Positions 53,652 through 64,000 of a DNA stretch of 64,000 nt are shown piece after piece. The notes below the pieces were generated by a model. The model was given only the letters and a program-made list of their open reading frames with translations. It had not been told where the DNA came from and made no database searches. The first letter of the stretch is position 1. Each line of letters opens with the position of its first letter. The stretch spans positions 62,001 through 126,000 of the forward strand of contig NW_022161899.1 in NCBI RefSeq assembly GCF_008728515.1, written 5' to 3'. The DNA is from Papio anubis. Lineage: Eukaryota; Chordata; Mammalia; Primates; Cercopithecidae. The position numbers and the translations under genes were made by a program.

Positions 53652-55150
53652 CTAATAAATGTCTTCTTTTGAGAAGCGTCTGTTCATATCCTTTGCCCAC
53701 TTTTTGATGGGGTTCTTTTTTTTTCTTGTAAATTTGTTTAAGTTCTTTGTAGATTCTGGATATTAGCCCTTTGTCAGGTGGATAGATTGCAAAAATTTTC
53801 TCCCATTCTGTAGGTTGCCTGTTCACTCTGATGATAGTTTCTTTTGCTGTGCAGAAACTCTTTAGTTTAATTAGATCCCATTTGTCTATTTTGGCTTTTG
53901 TTGTCATTGCTTTTGGTGTTTTAGTCATGAAGTCTTTGCCCATGCCTATGTCCTGAATGATATTGCCTAGGTTTTCTTCTAGGGTTCTTACGGTTTTAGG
54001 TCTTACGTTTAAGTATTTAATTCATCTTGAGTTAATTTTTGTATAAGGTGTAAGGAAGGGATCCAGTTTCAACTTTCTGCATATGGCTAGCCAATTTTCC
54101 CAACACCATTTATTAAATAGGGAATCCTTTCCCCATTGCTTGTTTTTGTCAGGTTTGTCAAAGATCAGATGGTTGTAGATGTGTAGTGTTATTTCTGAGG
54201 TTTCTGTTCTGTTCCATTGGTCTATATGTCTGTTTTGGTATCAGTACTAGGCTGTTTTTGTTACCGTAGCCTTGTAGTATAGTTTGAAGTCAGGTAGTGT
54301 GATGCCTCCAGCCTTGTTCTTTTTGCTTAGGATTATCTTGGCTATGCAGTCTCTTTTTTGGTTCCATATGCATTTAAAGTAGTTTTTTTTCCCAATTCTG
54401 TGAAGAAAGTCAATGGTAGCTTGATGGGGATGGCATTGAATCTATAAATTACTTTGGGCAGTATGGCCATTTTCACGATACTGATTCTTCCTATCCATGA
54501 GCATGAAATGTTTTTGCATTTGTTTGTGTCCTCTCTTATTTCCTTGAGCGGTGGTTTTTAGTTCTCCTTGAAGAGGTCTTTCACATCCCTTGTAAGTTGT
54601 ATTCTTAGGTATTTTATTCTCTTTGTAGCAATTGTGAATGGGAGTTCGCTAATGATTTGGCTCTCTGTCTGTTATTGATGTATAGGAATACTTGCGATTT
54701 TTGCACATTGATTTTGTATCCTGAGACTTTGCTGAATTCGCTTATCAGCTTAAGGAGATTTTAGACTGAGATGATGGGGTTTTCTAAATATACAATCATA
54801 TCATCTGCAAACAGAGACAATTTGATTTCCTCTTTTCCTAATTGAATACCCTTTGTTTCTCTTGCCTGATTGCCCTGGACAGAACTTCCAACACTATGTT
54901 GAATAGGAGTACTGAGAGAGGGCATCCTTGTCTTGTGCTGGTTTTTAAAGGGAACGCTTCTAGTTTTTGCCTATTCAGTACGATATTGGCTGTGCATTTG
55001 TCATAAATAGCTCTTATTATTTTGAGATACATTTCATCAATACCTAGTTTATTGAGAGTTTTTAGCATGAAGCACTGTTGAATTTTGTCGAAGGCCTTTT
55101 CTGCATGTATTGAGATAATCATGTGGTTTTTGCCATTGGTTCTGTTTATC
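53652..55150 (-). pseudogene. L1 ORF2 pseudogene, reverse transcriptase and C-terminal part
   Basis: The minus frame 54838-55152 has IISIHAEKAFDKIQQCFMLK and RQGCPLSVLLFNIVLEVLSR, conserved reverse-transcriptase blocks upstream of the catalytic DD motif. 53560-53943 has KIDKWDLIKLKSFCTAKETI from the region after the polymerase. The frames between are interrupted. L1PA-type by similarity, fairly young but inactive. Confidence 0.9.
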
Positions 55151-55199
55151 AACTAACGGGCAAAATAAACAGCTAGCATCATAATGACAGGATCAGATT

Positions 55200-56595
55200 C
55201 ACATATAACAATATTAACCTTAAATGTAAATGGGCTAAATGCCCCAGTTAAAATACATAGACTGGCAAGTTGGATAGAGTCAAGACCCATTGGTTCGCTG
55301 TATTCAGGAGACCCATCTCATGTGCAAAGACACACGTAGGCTCAAAATAAAGGGATGGAGGAATATTTACCAAGCAAATGGAAAGCAAAAAAAAGCAGGG
55401 GTTGCAATCCTAGTCTCTGATAAAATAGACTTTAAACCAACAAAGATCAAAAGAGACAAAGAAGGCATTACATAATGGTAAAGGGCTCAATGCAACAAGA
55501 AGAGCTAACTATCCTAAATATATATGCACCCAATACAGGAGCACCCAGATTCATAAAGCAAGTTCTTAGAGACCTACAAAGAGACTTTGACTCCCACACA
55601 ATACTAGTGGGAGACTTTAACACCCCACTGTCAATATTAGACAGATCAGTGAGACGGAAAGTTGACAAGGATATCCAGGACTTAAACTCAGCTCTGCACC
55701 AAGTGAAACTAATAGACATCTACAGAACTCACTATGCCAAATCAATAGAATATACATTCTTCACAGCACACCGTCACACTTATTCTAAAATTGACCACAT
55801 AATTGGAAGTAAAATACTCCTCAGCAAATGCAAAAGAACGGAAATTGTAACAAAACAGTCTCTCAGACCACAGTGCAATGAAATTAGAACTCAGGATTTA
55901 GAAACTCACCCAAAACTGCACAACTACATGGAAACTGAACAACCTGTCCTGAATGACTACTGGGTAAATAACAAAATGAAGGCACAAATAATGAAACCAA
56001 TGAGAACAAAAACACAACATACCAGAATCTCTGGGACACATTTAAAGCAGTATGTAGAGGGAAATTTGTAGCACTAAATGCTCACAAGAGAAAGCAGGAA
56101 TCATCCAAAATCGACACCCCCAACATCACAGTTAAAAGACATGGAGAAGAGGCCGGGCGCGGTGGCTCAAGCCTGTAATCCCAGCACTTTGGGAGGCCGA
56201 GACGGGCGGATCACGAGGTCAGGAGATCGAGACCATCCTGGCTAACACAGTGAAACCCCGTCTCTACTAAAAATACAAAAAAAAAACTAGCCGGGCGTGG
56301 TGGCGGCGCCTGTAGTCCCAGCTACTCGGGAGGCTGAGGCAGGAGAATGGCGGGAACCCGGGAGGCGGAGCTTGCAGTGAGCCGAGATCGCGCCACTGCA
56401 CTCCAGCCTGGGCGACAGAGCGAGACTCCGCCTCAAAAAAAAAAAAAAAAAAAAAAAAAAAAGACATGGAGAAGCAAGAGCAAACAAATTCAAAAGCTGG
56501 CAGAAGACAAGAAATAAATAACTAAGATCAGAGCAGAACTGAAGGAGACAGAGTCATGAAAAACTCTTCAAAAAAATCAGTGAATCTGAGAGCGT
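55200..56595 (+). pseudogene. L1 ORF2 pseudogene, endonuclease part (inverted)
   Basis: 55290-55475 keeps IQETHLMCKDTRRLKIKGWR with the endonuclease QETH motif. 55475-56071 (198 codons, another frame) keeps VGDFNTPLSILDRS and SKIDHIIGSK, both parts of the metal-binding nuclease site. The later 'tctcagaccacagtgcaatg', which encodes the catalytic SDH motif in active L1, is out of frame here. Ends in ORF2 before the reverse transcriptase. Not functional. Confidence 0.9.
56151..56462 (+). mobile_element. AluY (sense) inside L1
   Basis: 'ggccgggcgcggtggctcaa' with A tail of about 29, flanked by 'aaaagacatggagaag'. Low divergence. Confidence 0.98.
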
Positions 56596-56613
56596 TTTTT
56601 TTTTTTTTTTTGG

Positions 56614-57305
56614 GAGGTACCTTGAAGGGAATATGAAATCTTGGCCAGGAAACTGGAGGATTTGTGACTGCAGGTGGTGTTTTCATTATTTTTTCCTGCT
56701 CCAGGTAGAACTTCAGGGAGGGGATGATCTGGGAGGTAAATGGCTGAAATCCACTGGATTTGTGTTTGTGGCCTATAGCTCCTAATACCAGAAAGAAGGG
56801 CCTTTTCTGGGGTTAGAGTATTTCTTAAGAGGCCTGGGAAGAATGTGATTGCCTTGCGCTAACTGGCCTTATGAAGAGGACCTTAAACTGAATTGCCAAG
56901 TTATTAATCTCAGGATTCACAGACTTTGGAGGATATCAGGTATGACTCAGAAAGATTTATAGGAAGGAGCCGGAACCATATATATTTATGGCCTCTGATG
57001 TCCACAGTGACAACTTGAGAGTAATAAATAATAAGCAAAATGGAACTTGAGATAAAGCATAACACAAAGATGGGAGTGGGGGCAGGAGGGAATGGGATCT
57101 GGTCGGCCACTGGGTAAATCCAACTTGCTATGCTTTTAAGGAAGTTGTTTTCTGGTGTTTCAGGCAACATGTGAATTACTGAATTGAATTCTGTGGTAGT
57201 ACTTTAAGAAGGCTCTATTTGATAAATTTAGGTTCATTTAGAGAATAATAGCCAGGATTGGGAAGAGATTCTATTCTGTGTGCCAGGATAGCTGGTTAAA
57301 TTATT
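56614..57305. other. No recognised feature
   Basis: Starts after a T18 run (56596-56613) that is not part of a recognisable retroposon. Unassigned otherwise. Confidence 0.4.
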
Positions 57306-57309
57306 GTGG

Positions 57310-57540
57310 ATTCAGAGAGGAAGACATGGGGGTTCACCATAGCTTGTCTTCAACTACTTGAAGGACTACATATGTGGAAGCACTAGTTTTTATTTGTTTT
57401 TGGTGAACACAGGGCATAAAACCAGAACTAATAAGTCAAATTACAAAGAGGTGATTTTCAACTCAATATAAGGAAGTAATTTGTAACTATTTAGAGCCAT
57501 CTGGTGATGTAATATTTAAAAAATAGAATGTTCCTCATCC
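57310..57540 (+). repeat. CR1/L3-type LINE relic
   Basis: 'cttcaactacttgaaggact', 'acatatgtggaagcacta', 'gcataaaaccagaactaata' and 'actcaatataaggaagtaat' then 'ttgtaactatttagagccat' follow the same order as the copy at 40150-40590. Confidence 0.5.
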
Positions 57541-57679
57541 TTAATAACTTAGAAGGCTGAGATGCTAAATGAGAAATCATTTAACTTCATGAGATCCTTG
57601 TACAGCCTAAGAGTCTGTTTCTGAGTTAACATGTACTAGGGTAACTCAAACTTCATTTTAACAGTCACCTTCAATCTTT

Positions 57680-57811
57680 TTTTTTTTTGAGACAAAGTTT
57701 TGCTCTTGTTGCCCAGGCTGGAGTGCAGTGGCGCAATCTCAGCCCACTGCAACCTCTGCCTCCTGGGTTCAAGCGATTCTCCTGCCTCAACCTCCAGAGA
57801 AACTTGGATTA
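57680..57811 (-). mobile_element. 5'-truncated Alu (antisense)
   Basis: 'gagacaaagttttgctcttg' to 'cctcaacctccagagaaact', right arm only. Flanked by 'caccttcaatctttt' and 'caccctcaacctttt', consistent with truncation at insertion. Confidence 0.9.
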
Positions 57812-57814
57812 CAC

Positions 57815-58860
57815 CCTCAACCTTTTTTTCTTCCTCCTTGAATAACTCTTTTTACTTCTGTAAAATCTGGATTTCTGAGTTCCGGGGTACAGAGTTTATG
57901 GAATAGCATACGGAACGATTGCCATTCCAGAGTTATGGAAGAGCATCTGGAACCACTGGTTACAAACCATTGTTGTTATTGATAGGTAGAGGTTTAATGA
58001 TCCATATATATATATACACACACATATGTATATTTATATATACACACACACACATATATATATTTTACCATAAAAAACAATGTTTTTCAAATGTAAATTG
58101 TGATAGAGGGTGTAGAAAATGTTACGATTACAGAGGGGTCCCCACATGCCTGTGATCATAATTGATACTTCTAGGAATAATCTTAGGAAATCTCATGGAC
58201 CTGTGAAACTGACTGTCTAATTCCTTCTAGAGGTAATAGTTGCAGTTTAGTAGACTCAAATGGTAATTGTCATGCAGTTTTACTGAAGTTTGTGTTGCTT
58301 CTTTTTTGTGATTGGAAATCTTACAGAAGGAGGGGAAAAGATCACAATTTGTTAGGTTAGTTATGAAATTTTCTGTAGACCCTCAAATTATGAGTAATTT
58401 AACGAGAATTTTCAAACACTCAAATTCTATTATGTGACGTAATACACATTATGGTGATTAAAATCTAAATATATCCAGTCCTTACTTTGATCATTTCTAT
58501 GGTTTGGATAGTAATAGTTGCATTTAGGGTAAAAATATGAGTGATGACGTAAGACTTCAGAACTTTTTTCAGAAGTTCTTTGTTCCTACAGTTATTTTTA
58601 GTTATATTTGCTTTACATGCTTATATATGTGTTTTGGGGGCTAACATCCTTTTAAGAATCATTTCTGTATAGTCAGAATACATATTAACTGTGGTGTTGA
58701 TACCACAGAACAGTTATCTGGGCATGATGTTCATCTGCAAAGCTCAGAGAAACAAAAAATATTATTTTTATTAAAAAACCCTTAGTATTACATATGGATG
58801 TGCTAAGCTCATTTTGAGTTCTGCCACATGGTAAAGCAATACTGTTTTTTATTTGTATTT
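57815..58860. other. No recognised gene; TA/CA repeat inside
   Basis: AT-rich unassigned sequence. Confidence 0.4.
58002..58065. repeat. (TA/CA)n microsatellite
   Basis: Blocks of 'atatata' and 'acacacac' alternate. Likely polymorphic. Confidence 0.92.
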
Positions 58861-58861
58861 A

Positions 58862-59155
58862 TGTGTTTATTGAGACAGGGTCTTGCTCTGTTGCCCAGGC
58901 TGGAGTGCAGCATGATGCAATCATGGCTCACTGCAATCTCTGCCTCCCAAACTCCAGCCATCCTCCCACCTCAGCCTCCTAAGTAGCTGGAACTGCAGGT
59001 GCATGCCACCACACCTGGCTAATTTTTGTATTTTTGGTAGAGACAGGGTTTCTCCATGTTGCTCAGGGTGGTCTCGAACTCCTGGGCTGAAGCAATCCAT
59101 GCACCTGGTCCTTGCAAAATATTAGGATTACATATGTGAGCCACTGTGCCTAGTC
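58862..59155 (-). mobile_element. Alu (antisense, AluJ-like)
   Basis: 'gagacagggtcttgctctgt' to 'ccactgtgcctagtc', with AluJ features ('gcaatcatggctcactgc', 'ctgggctgaagcaatcc'). Confidence 0.93.
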
Positions 59156-61605
59156 CGATATTTTTAAACATTTTAATTTATCATTTACTTTTGCTTTTTT
59201 GTTTAAAATCTTAAATTTTTTTCAATATTGTTTTTTGTTTACTTACCTGACACCTGCAGCCTAATTTTTGCCATATCTCCCAAAATGTTCTGTGAGTGCA
59301 AATATAGGGGTGTGTTAATAGATGTTTGCTTTGTGGGGATTGCAAGGTTTTGGGGAAGCCAGGTTCAAAATATCTTTTACTAAAGGACCTCTTGGAGCCT
59401 TAATGCTATTTTCTATTTTTTCCAAATTTGTTTAATAATCTACCGGACAGCATCTCAGAGGATGGTGTCCTTTCGCTTACTTACTCTCTGGGAAATGCTT
59501 TGTTGGAAATCTGGAGTTCTGAGTGACTCCCATGTGTTTTCTGCCACAGAGGGAGAAAGGCTGATGTGATCCCTTAGTGGGCAGATGTTAGAGCTCTCTT
59601 TTGACAGATTTTTACAAAGTTGATCACAAATATACTTTTATAGTGAGTGGAAGTCCCAGGTTGGGTGCGAAACAGAGTTGTTTATAATTGTGTAAAGTTT
59701 CATGTTGTTGCCTTTAAAGCTTCCCTAGACTGTTTTCAATTAGGCAGTAAAATTGTTATAAAAGTACTTCTCTTGTCATAAAACCTCGTGATCAGTTTTG
59801 GAAGTTGAATGTTAGGTAACCCAGCCACATATTCACATATCCAAAATAAACACAAGACTGAGAAATAGTAAAGTTTTAACCTTTGTGTCTCTTCCTCACA
59901 ACACCAGCCTTTTATGAGCTACCAAGCCATAGCTGTTATCTTTTTCATAGTTTAATGTTAAAATATCTTTTTAATGAAGCCCTTACTGATTGGGGAGAAA
60001 AGACATAACTATTGCGCTTTAGTTTTATGTGCTTGTTTATAAAATTGTGTATGTTTACTCAGTATTCCCATAAGCATTGGAAAAGGAAGACAGGTCATTT
60101 TTTGTTGAGAATCTTATTTGAGAGAAAAAGAAATGATCAAAGAAAAGATTTGGAAAAAAATCTGCAAATTCAGGATAAATGTCTAAAAACATTTTTAAAT
60201 GTGATTATAAAATTGACCAGTATAGCTTTTCAACATTTTGTTGTAAGAATCCCAAGAATTTAAGTTTATGATCTTAGTTTACCACCTACAATAGAGACAA
60301 ATACATGAAGTTAGGAATAATGCCATTTTCAGTTTTAAAATCCATTACAGTGTCTTCATTCTTTTTTTGCCACAGTGTGTTGTCATTATTCAAATGAGTA
60401 ATTAGAGTAAGTCAGCTTGTGACCTACCCAAATAAATCTTCTGATTCCTAATAAAGTGTTTTTCATCATACCAAATGCCAGCTATATCAGAGGGGATTAA
60501 AAGTACTGAGTACTCCATTGATTATCAAATGCTAAGCATGGACTTAATTTCTCTTTAAAGCAGCAAAAAGTTGCTCTGCCAATAGTGACCTGAAGCCTTC
60601 ATGAAGTAGGTGGGATCTCAGCTAGGCAGTGAAATGTGAGTGGGGTTTGGTCAGCTGGTGGAAGTTGGAGGAAAATTATTTACATAGGTGAAAAGTAAAC
60701 ACATTCGGATATCTAGGAAAAAGAATGAGGTATTCAGAGTATACCAGACCAGTCTGAGCTATAACACAAGAAGGGCAAGATTCATGTAGAAGAGTTGTAG
60801 GAAATAGTGCTGCTGTAATATCTTGTACTTATACAGTTCTTATACAGGTTCCATCCACTATTATGGAGGGAATGGTAGTTGAGTTAAATAGTGAAACCCT
60901 GGAGCACACAGCCTTTAGGGGAGCTACTAACCTATTTGTATGGTCAGGAAAGACACCTATTTTTCCCTGCTGTCCTCAGCTTCCAGTTATTCTCCTACAG
61001 AGTCCCCTAGTCTGTGATCACGTTCAGACGAGAGATTTGTTTTTGTTTTTTCCAGGGTAGGAGGAAGTGGTCACCACTTATACTAAGCAGTCTAGTCTTC
61101 TGTTTATAAATGACCAAGGATGGGGAGCCAAATTCTAGAACCTTGACTAATCCTGAGATTCTCCAAGAGAATCCAAGAGAATCTCGAGATTACACAAGAT
61201 AGTAAAGTGGTCTCATGTTAGTTGTTTCTACAGCTCTCATCAGAAGCAGACACAGATACTTTTTGTAGGAAAAGCATCTCTAGTTTAAGCCTGTAGGATT
61301 CCCAAAGATTAAAAGCAGGCAAGTATGAATTCAGCCAATCATAGCAGTCAAGTAGTCAACCCAATATATTTGAGAATTGCCAGAAATCATGAATAGATAT
61401 GTTTCCCAAAGACTATAGGTTTTGGAATCATCAGATACAGAACATAGACTTCAGATATTAGAATTGTGAGAAAATAGTTCCATGTGAAATCTAACACAAA
61501 GAAAAAAAGAATCATAAAATTGAGCAAGCAGTAAGACCACCAGGAATGATGAGGAAGACCTGAAAAGAAAATGGATGAAATAGAACTTACAGAAATGAAA
61601 ATATA
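59156..61605. other. 2.4 kb without recognised genes or repeats
   Basis: The longest repeat-poor stretch of the window, AT-rich, with only short open frames (83 codons at 60012-60263). A 9-bp inverted repeat 'gagattctc'/'gagaatctc' lies at 61155-61185. Could hold old repeats too diverged for me, or conserved noncoding sequence. Confidence 0.45.
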
Positions 61606-61606
61606 T

Positions 61607-61938
61607 AGCTGGGTATAGTGGCTCACACTTGTCATCCCTGCGCTTTGGGGGACTGAAGCAAGAGGATGGCTTGAGTCCAGGAGTTTGAGACCAACCTGGG
61701 GAACATGGTGAGAACTCGTTTCTATAAAAGATAACTCCCACCCCCCACACCCCCCAAAAATATTAATTGGGTATGGGGCACGTGCCTGTAGTCCCAGTTA
61801 CTGAGGTGGGAGGTGAGGAGGCTGAGGTAGGAGGATCGTTGGAGCCCAGGAGACCAAGGCTGCACTGAGGCATGTTCGTGCCACTGTAGTCCAGCCTGGG
61901 TGACAGAGTGAGACTCTGTCTCAAAATAAAATAAATAC
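61607..61938 (+). mobile_element. Alu (sense, AluJ-like)
   Basis: 'agctgggtatagtggctcac' to 'ctgtctcaaaataaaataaa', diverged, with a C-rich stretch in the central linker (61737-61755). Confidence 0.92.
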
Positions 61939-62189
61939 AAAATGTAATTGTTGAAATAAGAAACTCAGTAGATGGATTAGACATCAGAAAAGAGAATTGA
62001 TTAGACAATTATCTCCAAAAAATAAGTCAGAATGTTACACAGAGAGACATGAGGATGGATGATAGTGCAGAAGTTGGTGAAGTGGAGGCAGGGAGAGAGA
62101 CAGCAGAATGAGGTCTAAAATATGTCATAGTGGAATCCTAGGAGGAGATATTAAAATTATATTAGAAAGTGGCAGAAATAGAAGTTCTA

Positions 62190-63810
62190 AAGGTTATAGA
62201 AGCAAGTCCACATAAATCAGTCACAACAAATGTAAATGGACTAAAGTTACCAGTTAGAAAGATTGAATTAGAAAAACAAAATCCAGCTGTTTTAATCCAT
62301 CATATTTAAAATATGAGGATACAAAAAGATTGAAAGTTTTTATAAAGGAGAGAGAGTGATGATGATATGCCAGTATACATTAACCAAAAACAAGTGATGT
62401 AGTTTTAGTATCAAACAAAATAGGATTTTGGAACAGAAAGCATTAGTAACAATGATGCTTTGATAAAACCATCTGTTAATTAGATGATAAAAGATGATAA
62501 AAGTCTGTTAATTAGGAGGATGTAGCAATTTTTGTACTTCATGTACCTATCAAAATGGCCTCAAAATACAGAGGAAAAACTGATAAAACCGCAGGGAGAA
62601 ATTGACAAGTTTGTTATCATATTTAGAGATTTCAACATACCCTGCTTACCATAAATAAGTTAAACAGAATGTCCATATGTGGATTCGAATAACTATTCAA
62701 TGGGCATGGTATAACGGACAAATATAGACCTCTGTACCCAATAATTAGATATTATATATTATTCTCAAGCATATATGGACTATGGGAGAAAAATTAATTA
62801 TATAGTAATCCATAAAGCAAGTCAGAAGATTTAAAAACAATTGGTAGCACATACCATATAATTTATAATTTAAATATGAAGCAATTAGGGTTAGAAGGCA
62901 ATACTGAAGAGATTAACAAAAATCTACATGAATTTGGAAATTAAACACCCTTGTAAATCATGGTTTAAAAAATCAAATTAAATTTTTAAATGCTTGGAAC
63001 TGAAGCATAATTAAAATACTAAATTTTTATCTATTCCTCTCTCTCCCCCTCTTCCTATCTGGAACATTCACGAAGCTAATCTTTTTCAATGAACACCTCA
63101 AATACTGAAAAGTAGAAAAAGGACAGATGTCATTCTCGGATCTTAGTTAAATCTATGTTAATAACAAAACCAGAAAACAAATACTTGTGGAATTTTATTT
63201 TATTTTATTTTTTTTTTTTTTTTTGAGACGGAGTCTCACTGTGTCTCCCAGGCTAGAGTGCAGTGGCGCGATCTCGGCTCACTGCAAGCTCCGCCCCCCG
63301 GGTTCACGCCATTCTCCCGCCTCAGCCTCCCAAGTAGCTGGGACTAAAGGCGCCCGCTACCGCGCCCGGCTAGTTTTTTTTTGTATTTTTAGTAGAGACG
63401 GGGTTTCACCATGTTAGCCAGGATAGTCTCGATCTCCTGACCTTGTGATCCACCCGCCTCGGCCTCCCAAAGTGCTGGGATTACAGGCTTGAGCCACCGC
63501 ACCCGGCCACTTGTGGAATTTTAAAACTCATGCAAACAGCCCTTAGCTCAAATAGGGATTTGAAATTAAAACAGCAGAATACCTAGAGAATAGCAGTAAT
63601 GCAATTATTACTTACTAGAGACTAAAGGAGAGCTCCGAGGAACATTCATTGCCTTAAAATCCTTATGTCATTAAGAATGAAAATGAATAAAGCCTCTTAA
63701 CTCATTGTCAGAAAGGACAATCAAAAAACCTGAAGGAAAGAAGGGGGAGATTATTAAAGATATACATGCAGAAATCAGTGAGTTAGAAAAATAGAAAGGG
63801 CTAAATCCCC
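62190..63810 (+). mobile_element. Old L1M ORF2 5' region relic, split by an AluY
   Basis: 'acaaatgtaaatggactaaa', 'tgtacctatcaaaatggcct', 'gggagaaattgacaagtttg', 'gaatttggaaattaaacacc' and, after the AluY, 'gaaatcagtgagttagaaaa' follow the endonuclease-side ORF2 order of L1M elements. Heavily mutated and frameless. Confidence 0.75.
63193..63508 (-). mobile_element. AluY (antisense, Old World monkey type)
   Basis: Tail 'ttttattttattttatttt', 'gagacggagtctcactgtgt' to 'ggcttgagccaccgca' and 'cccggcc'. Flanked by the perfect duplication 'acttgtggaatttt'. Confidence 0.97.
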
Positions 63811-64000
63811 ATTACAGTAAAGCCTCTGCAGAAGCATTCCTTTAACTTGGGCTTTGCGTACCTTGCTACTGATGATGGAGACTGGGAAAGGCCAACATTC
63901 TTATTTTCTCCTTGTATTTTGTGTGATGGGCAGTAGGGTTGGGAAGTGACTGCTTCACAATCATTTCGGAGTTTCAGTGCATTTGTACTTTTTATGCACA

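Larger units (their letters stand above)
53652..56595 (-). mobile_element. L1PA-type element with 5' inversion
   Basis: 53652-55150 is antisense ORF2 (C-terminal region to reverse transcriptase). At about 55150-55157 the sequence switches to sense L1 starting near the beginning of ORF2 ('cgggcaaaataaacagctag') and runs to about 56595. This is the arrangement expected from twin priming. About 230 codons are missing between the two parts. The 3'UTR and last few hundred bases are absent; an Alu fragment abuts instead. AluY at 56151-56462. Confidence 0.93.

Noticed and set aside
61155..61185. 9-bp inverted repeat as a hairpin element
   Set aside because: Arms are short and could arise by chance in 64 kb.
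1..64000. CRISPR arrays, operons, ribosome binding sites, phage or plasmid features
   Set aside because: The window is primate nuclear DNA; none of these is expected and none is seen.

Overview
The window is primate nuclear DNA, most likely from an Old World monkey (Cercopithecidae). About 42 Alu SINEs lie on both strands, including several young AluY copies. Many of these share 'ggcttgagccaccgcg' near the element 5' end, and their right arms read 'gtggccggatctcagctc' or 'cacctcgcccggctag'. I associate this pattern with cercopithecid AluY lineages rather than human AluY. Three runs of N (223, 41 and 550 bases) mark a draft assembly.

I recognise no intact protein-coding gene, rRNA, tRNA or CRISPR array. 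The longer open frames are retroelement relics, antisense Alu frames or unsupported chance frames. The window looks intergenic or intronic, although an exon of a long gene cannot be excluded without alignment.

Layout. 1-10 kb: MIR and L2 relics, a hAT-type DNA transposon split by an Alu, an alternating purine-pyrimidine tract, two LTR relics, and a pair of Alus sharing one target sequence. 10-20 kb: three gaps, nested Alus, and an old L1 5'UTR plus ORF1 relic. 20-32 kb: mostly unassigned sequence with MIR, MER5A, two MADE1 hairpins, nested Alus and LTR-like relics. 32-39 kb: a layered stack in which an ancient L1M region is split by a 3.9 kb 5'-truncated L1, itself carrying an AluY. 39-50 kb: CR1/L3-like, L2, L1M and MIR relics, a near-perfect 76-nt hairpin, and a possible hAT-transposase pseudogene. 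50-57 kb: a MER11-like solo LTR split by an AluY, a perfect 46-bp tandem duplication, and an L1PA-type element with a 5' inversion. 57-64 kb: mostly unassigned AT-rich DNA, old Alus and an old L1 ORF2 relic carrying a young AluY.

There is no gene system here in the sense of cooperating genes. The points of interest are the 43.6 kb hairpin, a 118-bp inverted copy shared between 32.2 and 38.6 kb, the L1 5' inversion, repeated use of the same Alu target sites, the MADE1 hairpins, and gap contents that can be predicted from target-site duplications. Repeat family names come from recalled consensus patterns, not from a database search.
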